NCBI GenBank assembly: GCA_007922225.1 | Contig: ML679959.1 | Span: 21,895,230 to 21,959,229, forward strand | From: Emydura subglobosa | Lineage: Eukaryota > Chordata > Testudines > Chelidae | DNA: 64,000 nt | Direction of reading: 5' to 3' | Made by a program: the position numbers and the translations under genes | The notes under the pieces: generated by a model | The model's database searches: none | Told to the model about the DNA's origin: nothing | Seen by the model: only the letters and a program-made list of their open reading frames with translations | Part shown: positions 38,073 to 58,846 of the stretch, in pieces | Position numbering within the stretch: position 1 is the stretch's first letter | Layout of the letters: every line of letters begins with the position of its first letter

Positions 38073-39245
38073 ATAGAAACATAGGGCTGGCAGGGACCTC
38101 AAGATGTCATCTAGTCCAGTCCCCTGCACTCATGACAGGACTAAGTAATATCTAGACCATCCCTGACAGGTGTTTGTCTAACCTGCTCTTAAAAATCTCC
38201 AGTGATGGAGACTCCACAACCTCCTTAGGCAATTTATTCCAGTGATTAACCACCCTGACAGTTAGGAAGTTTTTCCTAATCTCCAACCTAAACCTTCCTT
38301 GGTGCAGTTTAAGCCCATTGCTTCTTGTCCTGTCCTCAGAGGTTCTGAAGAACAATTTTTCTCCCTCCTGCTTGTAACAACCTTTTATGTACTTGAAAGC
38401 TGTTATCATGTTCCCTTTCAGTCTTCTCTTTTCCAGGCTAAACAAACCCAGTTCTTTCAGTCTTTCCTCATAGGTCATGTTTTCTAGACTTTTAATCATT
38501 TTTGTTGCTCTTCTCTGTGTTTTCTCCAATTTGACCACATCTTTCCTGAAATGTGGTGCTCAAAACTGGACACAATACTCAGTTAAGGCCTAATCTACGC
38601 AAAGTAGAGTAGAAGGATTACTACTCGTCTCTTATGTACAACACTCCTGCTAATACATCCCAGAATCATGTTTGCTTTTTTTGCAACAGCATTACACTGT
38701 TGACTCATATTTATCTTGTGGTCCACTATAACCCCCAGATCCCTTTCCGCAGTACTCCTTCCTAGGCAGTCATTTCCCATTTTGTATGTGTGCAACTGAT
38801 TGTTCCTTCCTAAGTAGGGTACTTTGCATTTGTCCTTATTGAATTTCATCCTATTTACCTCAGACCAATTCTCCAGTTTGTCCAGATCATTCTACATTAT
38901 AATCCTATCCTCCAAAGCACTTGCAACCCCTCCCAGCTTGGTTATCATCCGCAAACTTAATAAGTGTACTCTCTCTGCCATTATCTAAATCATTGACGAA
39001 AATATTGAACCGAACCAGATCCAGAACTGATCCCTGTGGAACCCCACTCGTTATGCCCTACCAGCATGACTGTGAACCATTGGAAAACCATTCCCAGAGA
39101 GTAGTTATCAACCAGTTTTGCACCCACTTTATAGTAGCTCCATCTAGGTTGTATTTCCCTAGTTTGTTTAAGAGAAGATCATGCAGGACAGTATCAAAAG
39201 CCTTACTAAAGTCAAGATATGATTATAGACAACACCTTATATATG
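38073..39245 (-). mobile_element. CR1 LINE, about 1.2 kb 3' part with RT coding remains
   Basis: On the - strand: KAFDTVL-type start near 39210, KFADDN (the RT active-site box) near 38950-38965, DLGVIVDHKINMSQQC (about 38730) and GCISRS, then a long open frame at 38538-38152 with KTQRRATKMIKSLENMTYEE and NHWNKLPKEVVE. This is the classic end of a CR1 ORF2. The 3' terminus is at about 38073 (reverse of atagaaacatagggctgg). The longest continuous frame is 128 codons. The copy is younger-looking than the one at 33480. Confidence 0.9.
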
Positions 39246-39249
39246 TTCA

Positions 39250-40688
39250 ATGATTGATCTGTATAACGTGGACTAGATCCTCAGATGTGGCTTGGTGCAG
39301 CTACGGTGAGGGGAAAAAAGATGGCTTTAAGCCATCCCTGAGTCCCATATCTTGGGGGTCAGCCCATTCCCTGGCATAATTTAAAACAGCCAATAGTATG
39401 ATGACTGTCCACAGCTTCAAAGGGTTGTTCCAACAATTGGAGCTCACTGGGACACTCCAGCTACACTCTTTTCTCCCCAGAAACATTTTCTACACTTGGA
39501 GCCAGGATGTGGGGTGAGGCAGAGACATAACTATATCAGCTCTTTGCTACCCAAGGATTTCTCCCACGACAGGGGAATTCTCATCTGGGCAGATCTGGCA
39601 GATTTATAGCTGCGTTGTCATTATTATTATTATGGCATAAAACTGGTGGGAATGGAGGTGAAGATCTGTTTCTCTGTTTCTTTTTCTTCTATAAACGAGA
39701 CCACTGAAAAATGATGGATATTTCAGCAGGTTGTCTTCTGCTTGAGAGGGGCAGAGCTTTTCCCACATGGACACAAGAAGAGTTATGTTACTGAATACTG
39801 AAGCCAATGTCCAAGACTTTTTATTTTAAAAACTATTAGAAAAGGTGCTGCTCTAATGTACATCCCACAGAACTCTTACATTGATGTTGATCACCAGAGT
39901 GCACCATGCTTACTCACTCACCCGATGTCTTTGCCAAGGGAGTGTAGAACAGGCACAGCTGGCTCTGTAAAAGCAAGTTCCCCTACACAAGAAGAATATA
40001 GTACAAAGTGCCCTAAAATGGGGTCAAAGATCCGCCCTGAATTGTCTCAACAACAAGAAAAAGTGTCGAACCTCTAGATCAGAGGTTCCCCAACATTTTT
40101 CCCTGAGGCCCATCTGTGCAGCTGCAATAGGCACTGCAGCCCACTATTAACACTTCTCCCTGCTTTCTGGGAGGGAAAACTGAGCAGAGGTGAGTCTGTC
40201 CAGCAGGAGTCATGACTCGAGCTGTTCAGGGAGGGTCAAATCTTTAAATTGTATCCCCCCCATCAATGAATACAGTTTTATAGTGCCCCCTCCCACCTCG
40301 CCCAGCAGGCAGGTGAACCATCATCCCCTCAGGCTGATCAAATGGGAAATCAGGCAAGGGGCTGCCGAGCATGCAGCTTGGCCTCCTGGGGCCGTCATGC
40401 ATCCGTCAGGAAGAGGGACACCGTGGGGCGAGCACAGCCCTTCATCTCAGCAGGGACCAGGCCCAGCAAGAGGGTGAAGGGTCCAGTGAGGTGCCACAGC
40501 CAGTCCCCGCTGAGGGCCTTGAGCTTGTCACCTGGCAGCCCTGCCTCAGTCACCCACTCAGCATCATGGGGCCTCACAGGCATCTCCTGCCTGGGAACAA
40601 GGGAAGGGCTCAGGGGCTGTCAATGCCCTGCTCTAGATGAGAGATAAAGCAGTCTCTAGAAGACAGCACAACCAAAAGGCAGGAACTC
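39250..40688. other. Intergenic, GC-richer segment
   Basis: 40080-40640 is GC-rich and starts gatcagaggttccccaacat, which resembles the end of a DNA transposon. Open frames of up to 101 codons there overlap in several frames and show no protein family I recognise. Not a CpG island of gene-promoter quality. Confidence 0.45.
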
Positions 40689-40689
40689 C

Positions 40690-40850
40690 TGAGGTTTAAT
40701 CCCTGTTTTGTCAATACCTTGCTGTGTGACCTTGGGTAAATCACTCAATTTCAGTATCTACTTCTCCCTCTCTGTAAAATGGGCATAACAAACCTTCACA
40801 GTGCATATGTGAAGATGAATGTTTGTACAGCGCACTGAAGACATACAGCT
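40690..40850 (+). mobile_element. MIR SINE, 3' two thirds
   Basis: cttgctgtgtgaccttgggt, aaatcactcaatttcagtat, ctctgtaaaatgggcataac, ttgtacagcgcactgaagac. It directly abuts a second MIR in the same orientation. Confidence 0.85.
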
Positions 40851-40852
40851 AA

Positions 40853-41097
40853 GCGGCAGGATGGTCCAGTGATTGGGGCATAGTCTAGGATTTGAGATAC
40901 TTGTGTCCAATTCCCTGCTCTGCCACAGACTTCCTGTGACCTTGGACAAGTCACTTAGCCACTCTGTGCTTCAGTTCCCCATCTGCAAAATGGAGATGAT
41001 AGTATTTCCTTACCACACAGGGCTGTTGTGAGGATACACCCTTTAAAGAGTGTGAGGTGCTCAGATACTACGGTGATGGGATCCATACAAATATCTT
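40853..41097 (+). mobile_element. MIR SINE, full length
   Basis: ggcaggatggtccagtgatt, ggggcatagtctaggatttg, ctgtgaccttggacaagtca, catctgcaaaatggagatga, cacagggctgttgtgaggat. All MIR landmarks in order. Confidence 0.9.
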
Positions 41098-41099
41098 AG

Positions 41100-43280
41100 A
41101 TAGAATAATATACATACTAAGAATTTAGATTGGCTAGGGTAACCACAGATGCTATTTGATTCATGTAAACAACTAAATCCTTTTCTGAATATCACGAACT
41201 GATGAAGCAGCCTGGGATGGAGGAAGGGGAGAGACTCTGTCAGTGACCCACTGTCACTGTTGGTCTGCTGCCATGATTTTAAACCTGGCACTGCTAGCTG
41301 GAGGAGGAAGTGGATTGACGTTACTAGCAGTAGTATAGTGTTACAAGGAGAACAGAAGATGAGTGAGGCAAAGCAGTTTGCTGGACAGCAAAAACAAAAC
41401 AAAACAAAAAACTAATCATGCTGTTCGGATGTAAAGTGTAGTATTTGCTACACTGTTTTGTTTTAGTAGAATGCTTATCTACAAAAAAAAGTATCTTGTT
41501 GGAGGTTTTAAGAAATTGGTAAATAACAAAAATCAAGAAAATGATCAAGGTCTCTGAGATTTACAGACCATACTGGGAAAGATTTGTTCTTAATTATCCT
41601 GGTGTAAATCCAGAGTAACTCCAGTGAATTTATTGGAGTTACTCCAGATTTACACCAGCATAAATAAGATCAGAAGCTGTCCAAATAAGATGTGTGGGGC
41701 ATGATTCTTAGCTGCCTTGTACTTTGTGTAGCCATTTACAATTATGTAAAGTGAGTGCAAATCTGGGTAAAATGCTACCAAATCAGAGAGGCAGTGCTCT
41801 ACACCCTCTTTCCACGGTGTAAATGACTATACAAAATGAAAGGCAATGTAGAATCAGACTCTATGACTCTGACCAAAAGAATTTACAGTCTAAACACACA
41901 CACATACACAGGGCTGGATTTTCCGAGCTCGCTGCAGAGCACTCAAATCCAAAATTACAGGCTGTGTTCGCCCAATCCTGGGGCTGCCAAGCACCAGCCT
42001 CGTCTCCAAGGCAAATAAAAGCAGTGGTAAATCTGTTCTCTCTGGCATGGACTGCTAGCAGTTCCCAGGGGCCATTTCAGCAGCCAGGGATCTGCTGGAC
42101 ACAGACACACCCCAGCCACATGCCTTTTTCTTTTGCCACACCTCTTTAGCTCCTGGAGGGGGGAGGGGTGACATAGGAGCCATTTTGGTGCCTCTTCACC
42201 ACTCAAGGATTCCCTTATTCTGAAGCAATGATCTGGGGATCGCTAAACTGGATTTATAGCTGCTTTACACTGCCAGAGGAGCATAAACAGCTACTATGCA
42301 GGACAAGATCTGGCCCAAAGTGTCAAGTACTGTACGCTTTCCGTGAAGCATTATTTCAGCAATAACCTGAAAAGATATAACATTGAAGGATAAATCCTTT
42401 GCCATTATAATTCCACATTTTCTGAATTATTCTCTTTACTACAATAATCTCTTCCTCCCCCAACAATTCTCCCTTGCGTACCAGTGCCACATGCTGGAAA
42501 TCATGATAATACCATCAACAAAAGGTTTAATAAAACACATAAGGGTGCCCAGTAACCAGACTTTTCATCCAACATCTAATACAAAATAGGATTAACATTT
42601 ACTGTATCTCCCTCATCCCAGTATCTTGCAGAGTTTGCACTTTTGTTAAACTAAGCATTTCTTCTCAATTACAACAGAATAAGCTGAAATTCCTGTTAAA
42701 GAAAAGAGAAAGAGAACCAGCGTACATGTCAAATTAAATTAAAGGAATCACTTACCCTTAAGAGCTAATACATTCAACCATCTCCTGGTTCTCTTACGAC
42801 TGTGGGTTGTTGTTTTTTGTCCTAATTGTCTTCTATTGCTCCGTTTTAATATTTCCTCTGCATTTCAGTGTCGTTGGCGTAGGAGGAGGAGACTTACATG
42901 GAGGCCATCAATCACCAGCCCACTTTTAGTGTGCAGCAGGCTGGGAGTTGTAGTCCAAAACACAAACATCTAGCCTACTTCTTTTCTCACACTAGTGTAA
43001 ATTGAAAGTAACTCTACTGAACTCAATAGAACTATAACTTTGAAAACTGTAAGTGAAAGGAGAATCTGGCTCATTACAATTAGATTCTTTTTGTCCTTTT
43101 TCTTGCTTCACTGATTAAAAATTACATTTTGTTGAATTAGAACATCTTTCATATAATAAGACTTCCAGTTAAAGGAAAGTTTGTGCAGGTGGCCACCTAA
43201 AAAAAATGGATAACTTCTTATGTATTTTGATACATAGCTTTAATACTAAGTAGTCTACAATAATTAGGTCTCATGCCACT
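41100..43280. other. Intergenic, repeat debris
   Basis: Contains the palindromic unit at 41590-41665 and repeat-like segments at 41900-42310 (a stretch shared in style with 39590-39610: gatttatagctgc). No exon recognised. Confidence 0.5.
41590..41665. repeat. Short palindromic repeat
   Basis: tggtgtaaatccagagtaac tcca / tggagttactccagatttac acca around gtgaatttat. Near-perfect arms. Confidence 0.75.
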
Positions 43281-43282
43281 CT

Positions 43283-43532
43283 GGGTACATCTACATAGGG
43301 ATAAAACACCTGCAGTTGGCCCCGGGTCAGCTGACTTGGGCTTGGACTATGGAGCTAAAAATCACTGTGTAGATGTTTGGGCTCAGGGTCCCGGAACTCA
43401 GGCTCCAGCCTCAATCCAAATGTTTACACAGCTGTTTTTAGCCCCACAGCCCTAGCCCAAGACAGCTGACCTGTGCCAGCTGCAGCTGGGCCATGGGTCT
43501 TCAATCCCTCTATAGATGTACCCTCTAATGTT
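43283..43532. mobile_element. Foldback DNA element with GGGTACATCTA terminal inverted repeats
   Basis: Left gggtacatctacataggga, right cctctatagatgtaccct. The interior is a long imperfect palindrome: ggtcagctgacttgggct / agcccaagacagctgacc, and tgtgtagatgtttgggct / ccaaatgtttacacagct. About 250 bp, no coding capacity. A MITE-type structure is directly visible; family unknown. Confidence 0.65.
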
Positions 43533-43679
43533 TTCCTCAGGGCAAAAAGGCAAGAGATGCATTTTAAAACATGAAACAGTTATATTTCTGTATAAATAAA
43601 CGATGACTTATTTATACAGTGCAAGTAAATACAGAGCACTTTACCAGTAAATATAAAGATGACAGGCCAAGGCCTGCTC

Positions 43680-43765
43680 TCAGTTACACTGGTGTGGTTT
43701 CTAAGTAACTCCATTGATTACAGTGGCATTACTCTGAATTTACACCAGTGTAAATGATATTTGAA
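43680..43765. repeat. Short palindromic repeat
   Basis: ttacactggtgtggtttcta agtaact / cattactctgaatttacacc agtgtaa: the same family as 41590-41665, more diverged. Confidence 0.65.
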
Positions 43766-44814
43766 TTAGGTCCAAGATCCTTTTTCCAAGGAACTTACAA
43801 TACAGAGAGGGTGGGTAGGGAAACTGTAAACAAAAGAGCAAACAGCTTCCTTTGAGGCTCAGTTTCCTGTAGAAAGTAAGAGTAAAAGCTTACTTTCTTC
43901 TTGGATCTCTCACTTTCTATTATTTTTAAAATGTATAAATGAATTAAGTATAATTCAATGGAGGATTAGTCCTGATAGGTTTCACAAAGGAAGTGACTTT
44001 TAAGGAGGGATTTAAACAAGATGAGACAAATTTTATCCTCAGATACTTGTACAGAACTTCCACCAAAGTCAATGAGAACAGCGCATACCTGCGTGAAAAG
44101 AGAATTCAGCCCTATGTATTTTACACATTACCTACTATTCAGTATCTGATCCTTGTATCAGGATGCAGAAATTAGCCAGCTATAGAATCTGGAAAAATGG
44201 CCTTCATTACTCTAAAATAGACCGTAATCAACCGGTTTAGGGCTTGATAGTGGTCAACACAACACAGATCATGGACACTTGGAATTTGATGTGACTCCAC
44301 CAATCTAGTTCTCTAGTCCCTAAACTGGAGATCCCTCCCCTAACCCCAAATACCCTTCCTTAGCCCCCCTCCCCTAATCCTAGCTCCCCTCCCCCAACCG
44401 CAGAACGCCTCAGCCCCCCCTAGCCTCCCCGTCTGTCAATCAATTCCTTTCTATCTCCACCCGTCCCCAAAACCCCGCCCTTTGCTCCCCAAGCCCCGCC
44501 CAATCCCTCTGCTGACCCGCCCCGCACGCGGCAACCATACTTCCTTCCTTCCCGCTTTCTCCTGGCTGGGATAGGCTCCCCGCTCGCTCGGTCCGCCTCC
44601 TGCTGGCCACTATTGGTTGTTTTGGCAGATGAGGCGCGCTCTGTTAGCTAGAGGGTCGAGAGCAGCATGTTAGGTTGAGCCGGCGGTGTGTGAGTCAGAG
44701 CGGAGCGCGGGCCGGGCTAAGTGGGACTCGCTCGCAGTCGCTATTGTTGCCAGAGCAGCTAATTACCGGGGGGGGCTGCTAGGAGCGGGACGAGAAGCAG
44801 GCCCAACGGCAGCC

Positions 44815-54799
<9,985 letters not shown>

Positions 54800-55216
54800 A
54801 CTTCACACTGTGAGAAAACTGCTGCCTTCCCAGTGCTCCTTATGTTTTATAGCTTTAGTGTACTCAGGAATGGGATGGAATTTTTTGTAGAAAGTTTATA
54901 CTTGTTTTTTGTGTGTGTGCATACTTCAAGATCCATTTTAACAAATCTTAGACATTGTTTAAAAGGCTTAACTGGTACTGTCGCAGAAAATGGATGTTTC
55001 ATCCCTTGAAATGCAATAACTCTTATAATAAGCATTTTATAATTTTGTATAAATGTCTATTTTCTCTAAAAATCTTTTTTCCTGTGGGTAGCTTTACAGG
55101 TTAGCTGAAATGCTCTTGCATCAAATTTATTAAAAACAAACAAAACTTGTCCACTTTTACAGATTAGTCTTCCCTGTTGATATCTTAGCCTTAACAAATT
55201 ACTGTCTTTTAAAAAA

Positions 55217-55297
55217 AATAAAATAAAATGGCCATTTTCACATTTTGAGCAACACTGTTCTTCAGCAAGCATTCATTACTCTTCTGTAGTTAATAAA
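55217..55297 (+). terminator. ACTL6A: Candidate ACTL6A poly(A) signals
   Basis: AATAAA occurs at 55217-55222, 55222-55227 and 55292-55297, about 420-500 nt after the stop codon. The 3' UTR 54800 to about 55310 is AT-rich and unique-looking. It ends just before a palindromic repeat at 55325. Which signal is used cannot be told from sequence alone. Confidence 0.6.
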
Positions 55298-55324
55298 CAA
55301 TCCAATAGGAAAACTGTTTTTATA

Positions 55325-55440
55325 TCAAGAACAAGAGTCCTGTAGCATTTTCAAGACTAACAAATTTCTGCAAGCATAAACTTTCATGGGCTGCAACCCA
55401 CTTTGTCAGATGCATGAAGTGGAAACTACAGATAAGTGGT
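55325..55440. repeat. Half copy of the same palindromic element
   Basis: acaagagtcctgtagcattt, agactaacaaatttctgcaa, gcataaactttcatgggctg, caacccactttgtcagatgc: the diverged reverse half of the element at 8163-8345. Followed by a GT/TA/CA run at 55438-55468. Confidence 0.65.
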
Positions 55441-55679
55441 GTGTGTGTGTGTATATATACACACACATTTTTCTATATCTGCCTTAGGCAGCCTAGTTCA
55501 ACATAAATTGTGAAGCTGTTGCAATAGTAGTAGCCTTCTAATGTTCTCTTGATCCACTCCTCTTACAGGAGATGCTGTACTTATGAAGTTATTAAGGCCC
55601 AGAATTTAGGTTGTGTATAAGTTTGGTCCTAAAACTATTATGAATAGAAATGATTTAATTTCAGTGAGTATTTGGCATA

Positions 55680-55885
55680 TACAGTGCTTTCCATCTTCAT
55701 AGATATGAGACTCTACTTAGCTTGGACAACAGTGTGTGATCTAGGTAAGTAGTTTCCTCATTTTAAAGATGAAGAACCTGAGGCAGACAACAGTGACTGC
55801 CTTAAAGCCACAAAGGAAATTGTGTCAAAACTTGGTTTAGAACTCAAGACAGCCTGGTTCTGTTCTATATTTAGACTACACCCCT
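55680..55885 (-). mobile_element. MIR SINE
   Basis: tttcctcattttaaagatga, agaacctgaggcagacaaca, gactgccttaaagccacaaa, aaacttggtttagaactcaa: reverse MIR in the gap between ACTL6A and MRPL47. Confidence 0.75.
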
Positions 55886-56089
55886 GCCATAATGAAATGT
55901 TGGTTCTGAATTTTAAAATTCCCCTTTTAGAAAACCAGACAGCACTGTGCCCATCTCTTCTTTAAACTATTAAAAAAGGCCATATGAATGCTCTGGGCAC
56001 CCTAACAATTAGATTTACAATCCCTTTTACAGCATGCCTTGGTCATCAGTTTGGGCTATTTTGGATCAAAGGAGAGAGACCAAGGCTAT

Positions 56090-56362
56090 GTTTACACTGG
56101 CGGCGGCAAATTTGCTGCTGTCAGATTGATCTTTCATGATTGATTGAACGGTCAGTGAGACCTTCTCAATCGATGAGGGAGTCGACTGAATAAGTTCACC
56201 CCCTCAACTAGCGTAGCGCAGCGTTCCCGTCAGTTCAGTGCAATGTGAACAGCACGCAGAAGCAGTTGACGGGAGTTACGCAAACTACTCTGCGTGGTTT
56301 GCGTAACTCCCGTCGACTGCCACCAAATTTCCGATTAAGTGTGAACAAGCCCCAAGTTCCAG
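56090..56362. mobile_element. MITE-like element with long hairpin
   Basis: Left end aaggctatgtttacactgg, right end taagtgtgaacaagcccc, roughly inverted. Inside lies a strong hairpin: arms 56262-56285 and 56297-56320 match at 23 of 24 positions, with an 11-nt loop. CpG-rich compared with its surroundings. Noncoding. Confidence 0.6.
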
Positions 56363-56364
56363 AT

Positions 56365-58300
56365 TCTCAGGCTGTCCGAGAACACTGCTTGCACCACCCT
56401 CTCTCCAGTCATGATAGAAGAAAAAAACTGCTTTGACTAGTTTGTGTGCTAGCTTAGCAGTATGCAGGAGAAACTTTAAATGGTGAAAAGTAAACAAGAC
56501 CCTTACAATTGTTTGAATAATTTTAAAAAAATGTTTAGTAAACAGGAAAGAACTCCTATACTTAGTCTCTCTAACTTCTATATAACCACATTCAATAGCC
56601 ATCAGTGAACTGTCAGAATGTATCTGATAGATTTTTGGCAAAAGGACAAGGGGATAATGAAGTTGACGGTTACTACTCCCCAAACGTAAGAAAGAAAACA
56701 CTATGATGCAGAATACCAGAGCCTAAAGTTGTTTTATGTATAATGGAATAAATTATATCCCTCTGTATTAATTATGTAGGGAGGGAGAACACAATATATA
56801 CTTTCTCCTAAGAACAAAAATTACAGCATTACTAAAACATCTCATCTGAGAGCAGTTAGAATTGTTTTTGCTCTGGGAAAGGCACTGTCTCCTCAACTAA
56901 GATTTTTTCACCTATTTAAAAACAACCACCCCCTCACCCATTTTTTGCTGTTTGTTCTTTATGCTGCAAGGGAATATTTTAGGAAGGTTAATCTCTTCTC
57001 AGGTATTTGATTCCATCAGAGCCTGTCATTTTATTTGATTACTTTTGTATGTGGTAATGTTAAATGAACTCACTTCCAGGAAGGCTGTTGTGTTTGTAAA
57101 CAGTCATGCTGCTTTAGTTTTGTTAAAGTTGTAGTGAGCGGCTAGTGATATGCAACTCAACTTCTGTTCATAATGAAATAGAGTACTAAAGATGAGTAAG
57201 CTCATGTCTTACTTACTCTTTCTAGGTAAAAGTAGAGTTTAAGTAAAAGAGATTCTAGGTAAAAGAATAAAGTTCTCTGCTGCCTTGACTGGGACAACTA
57301 ATTGAATCCAAGGTCGTTGTGGCTAGATTCAGCCATGCTATATGCAACTACATCTGTCCTTTTGAAAGAAGTAGCTTTGATGGGAACAGGTACTGCTAAC
57401 TGGATTTTTAATTTAATTCTTAAACATTCTGGAAGTCCAAAACTGTTACACTTGATTATTTACATTGTAGATTTGTAATGGTTTTGTAATGGAATAATTG
57501 ACTTATGTACAGGTGCAGTTATTAGCCAGCTCAAGTTGCATACAGATTTTCAATGCTGCAGAATTATGGAATTAATTTGTTCCCTATGGTGTTGAAGTCT
57601 CCATAGTAGATCCCTGCACAAGTCGTATACAATTAATTATCACAATTGACAGCTAACCAGTGCTTCTGCTACAACCATGTGAAAATATTTCACTTTTCTA
57701 AATGCTTTTATCACTAGGAGACGAGCTGGGTGCTGCTATGTACATCTTGGGATACATCATACCTGAAGGTAGCTGAATTTTAATTAGCAAAGTTGTCCTT
57801 ACCTTGATACTTAACAGTCCAGTGTTGTGCTACTAATGTAAATACTTATTTTTGAAGAATCTCTCTGAAAGCCAGTCCCTGCCAGGAGCATAGTTAGGGC
57901 ACAGACTATAATGTGGCAATAAGGTGATAAAGCAGAGAGCCCGTAACTTACAAAATAAGTGTAGAGCTATGATAAAGTGAACATTTTCATTGAAACTGCC
58001 AGAAGTAACCAGGAATCTAGCCTGTGCTATCCTCAGGTTACTTCCTCCTTACTAAGAAAACTTGGACACAGCTATCACCAGATTTAAAATTAATCTGATT
58101 GAGAAGTTCCTTACCTAATTTACCATTACAGCCTGTAGAGATGTTGCTCTTGAGCCTTTTATTCCTTTTCCCTACCTACTTGATTTTACAAGTAGATGGT
58201 CATCTTGCTACTTCAATAGGGCAGTCCAAATCATTGGACAGCTGCTGGAGCTTATAGAACATAGTACAATCAAGTGTTAAGTGCAAAAAAAACCCAAAAA
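56365..58300. other. Gap between convergent genes, unassigned
   Basis: AT-rich sequence without recognised exon. An extended 3' UTR of either gene cannot be excluded. Confidence 0.5.
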
Positions 58301-58561
58301 ACAAAAACCTTTTTATTAAAAGCTAAAGCAGACACATGCAAGCAAGGCAGCTGTAGACAATCTTGCATATGCTTTTTTTACTGTTGAACAAACACGTACA
58401 GTTCAACTTTAAGTGACACTTCAATATTAAAACATTAATTTTTATCACCTGGTTTCTGGAAAAGCAATATTTTATCATTAATCAGTTAAATGACTCAGTA
58501 CAAGTTTATATTGTTTCTCTCTGAAGGTCACATACAAATCTTATTTTTAGAGTTGAGGAGC

Positions 58562-58567
58562 TTTATT
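58562..58567 (-). terminator. MRPL47: Candidate MRPL47 poly(A) signal
   Basis: TTTATT on the + strand is AATAAA on the - strand, about 165 nt beyond the MRPL47 stop. A second one lies at 58312-58317. Choice between them is not determinable here. Confidence 0.5.
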
Positions 58568-58731
58568 TGGGCAGGGAAAAGGTGAAGAAAGATCAAAGTA
58601 AAAAAAACCCTCATAGGCAGCCCTGTTTATCTCCTGGCCCCTGACAATATGTTCATATTACAGGCAAATCACATGTAGCATTAAGACTACTGTAGTAAAA
58701 CTGTTACTTGCATCACTCTTTGTGCTTGATG

Positions 58732-58846
58732 TTAATTCTGTGATTGTGCAGCAAGGTGAGGGAATTTCTTTTGTAAAAGGAGCTGTTTCTTTTTTTCTAA
58801 GCTCTTCATCCTTGTTTGTTTTTTCAAGTGTTTTTCAATTCTGAGT
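58732..58846 (-). CDS. MRPL47: MRPL47 last coding exon with stop
   Basis: Acceptor ATTACAG before 58846. The first A completes AG+A (Arg), followed by 37 codons and TAA at 58734-58732. The tail KKFPHLA is a family hallmark. Confidence 0.95.

Noticed and set aside
38152..38538. 128-codon - strand frame as a gene
   Set aside because: It is the end of CR1 ORF2 and is followed by the CR1 3' tail.
40342..40647. Overlapping open frames of 89-101 codons and a possible second CpG island
   Set aside because: Frames overlap on several registers with no recognisable protein; the segment looks like GC-rich repeat sequence.
1..44000. GNB4 coding exons expected upstream on the - strand
   Set aside because: I looked for the WD-repeat protein start and core motifs and found none; GNB4 probably lies beyond the left edge.
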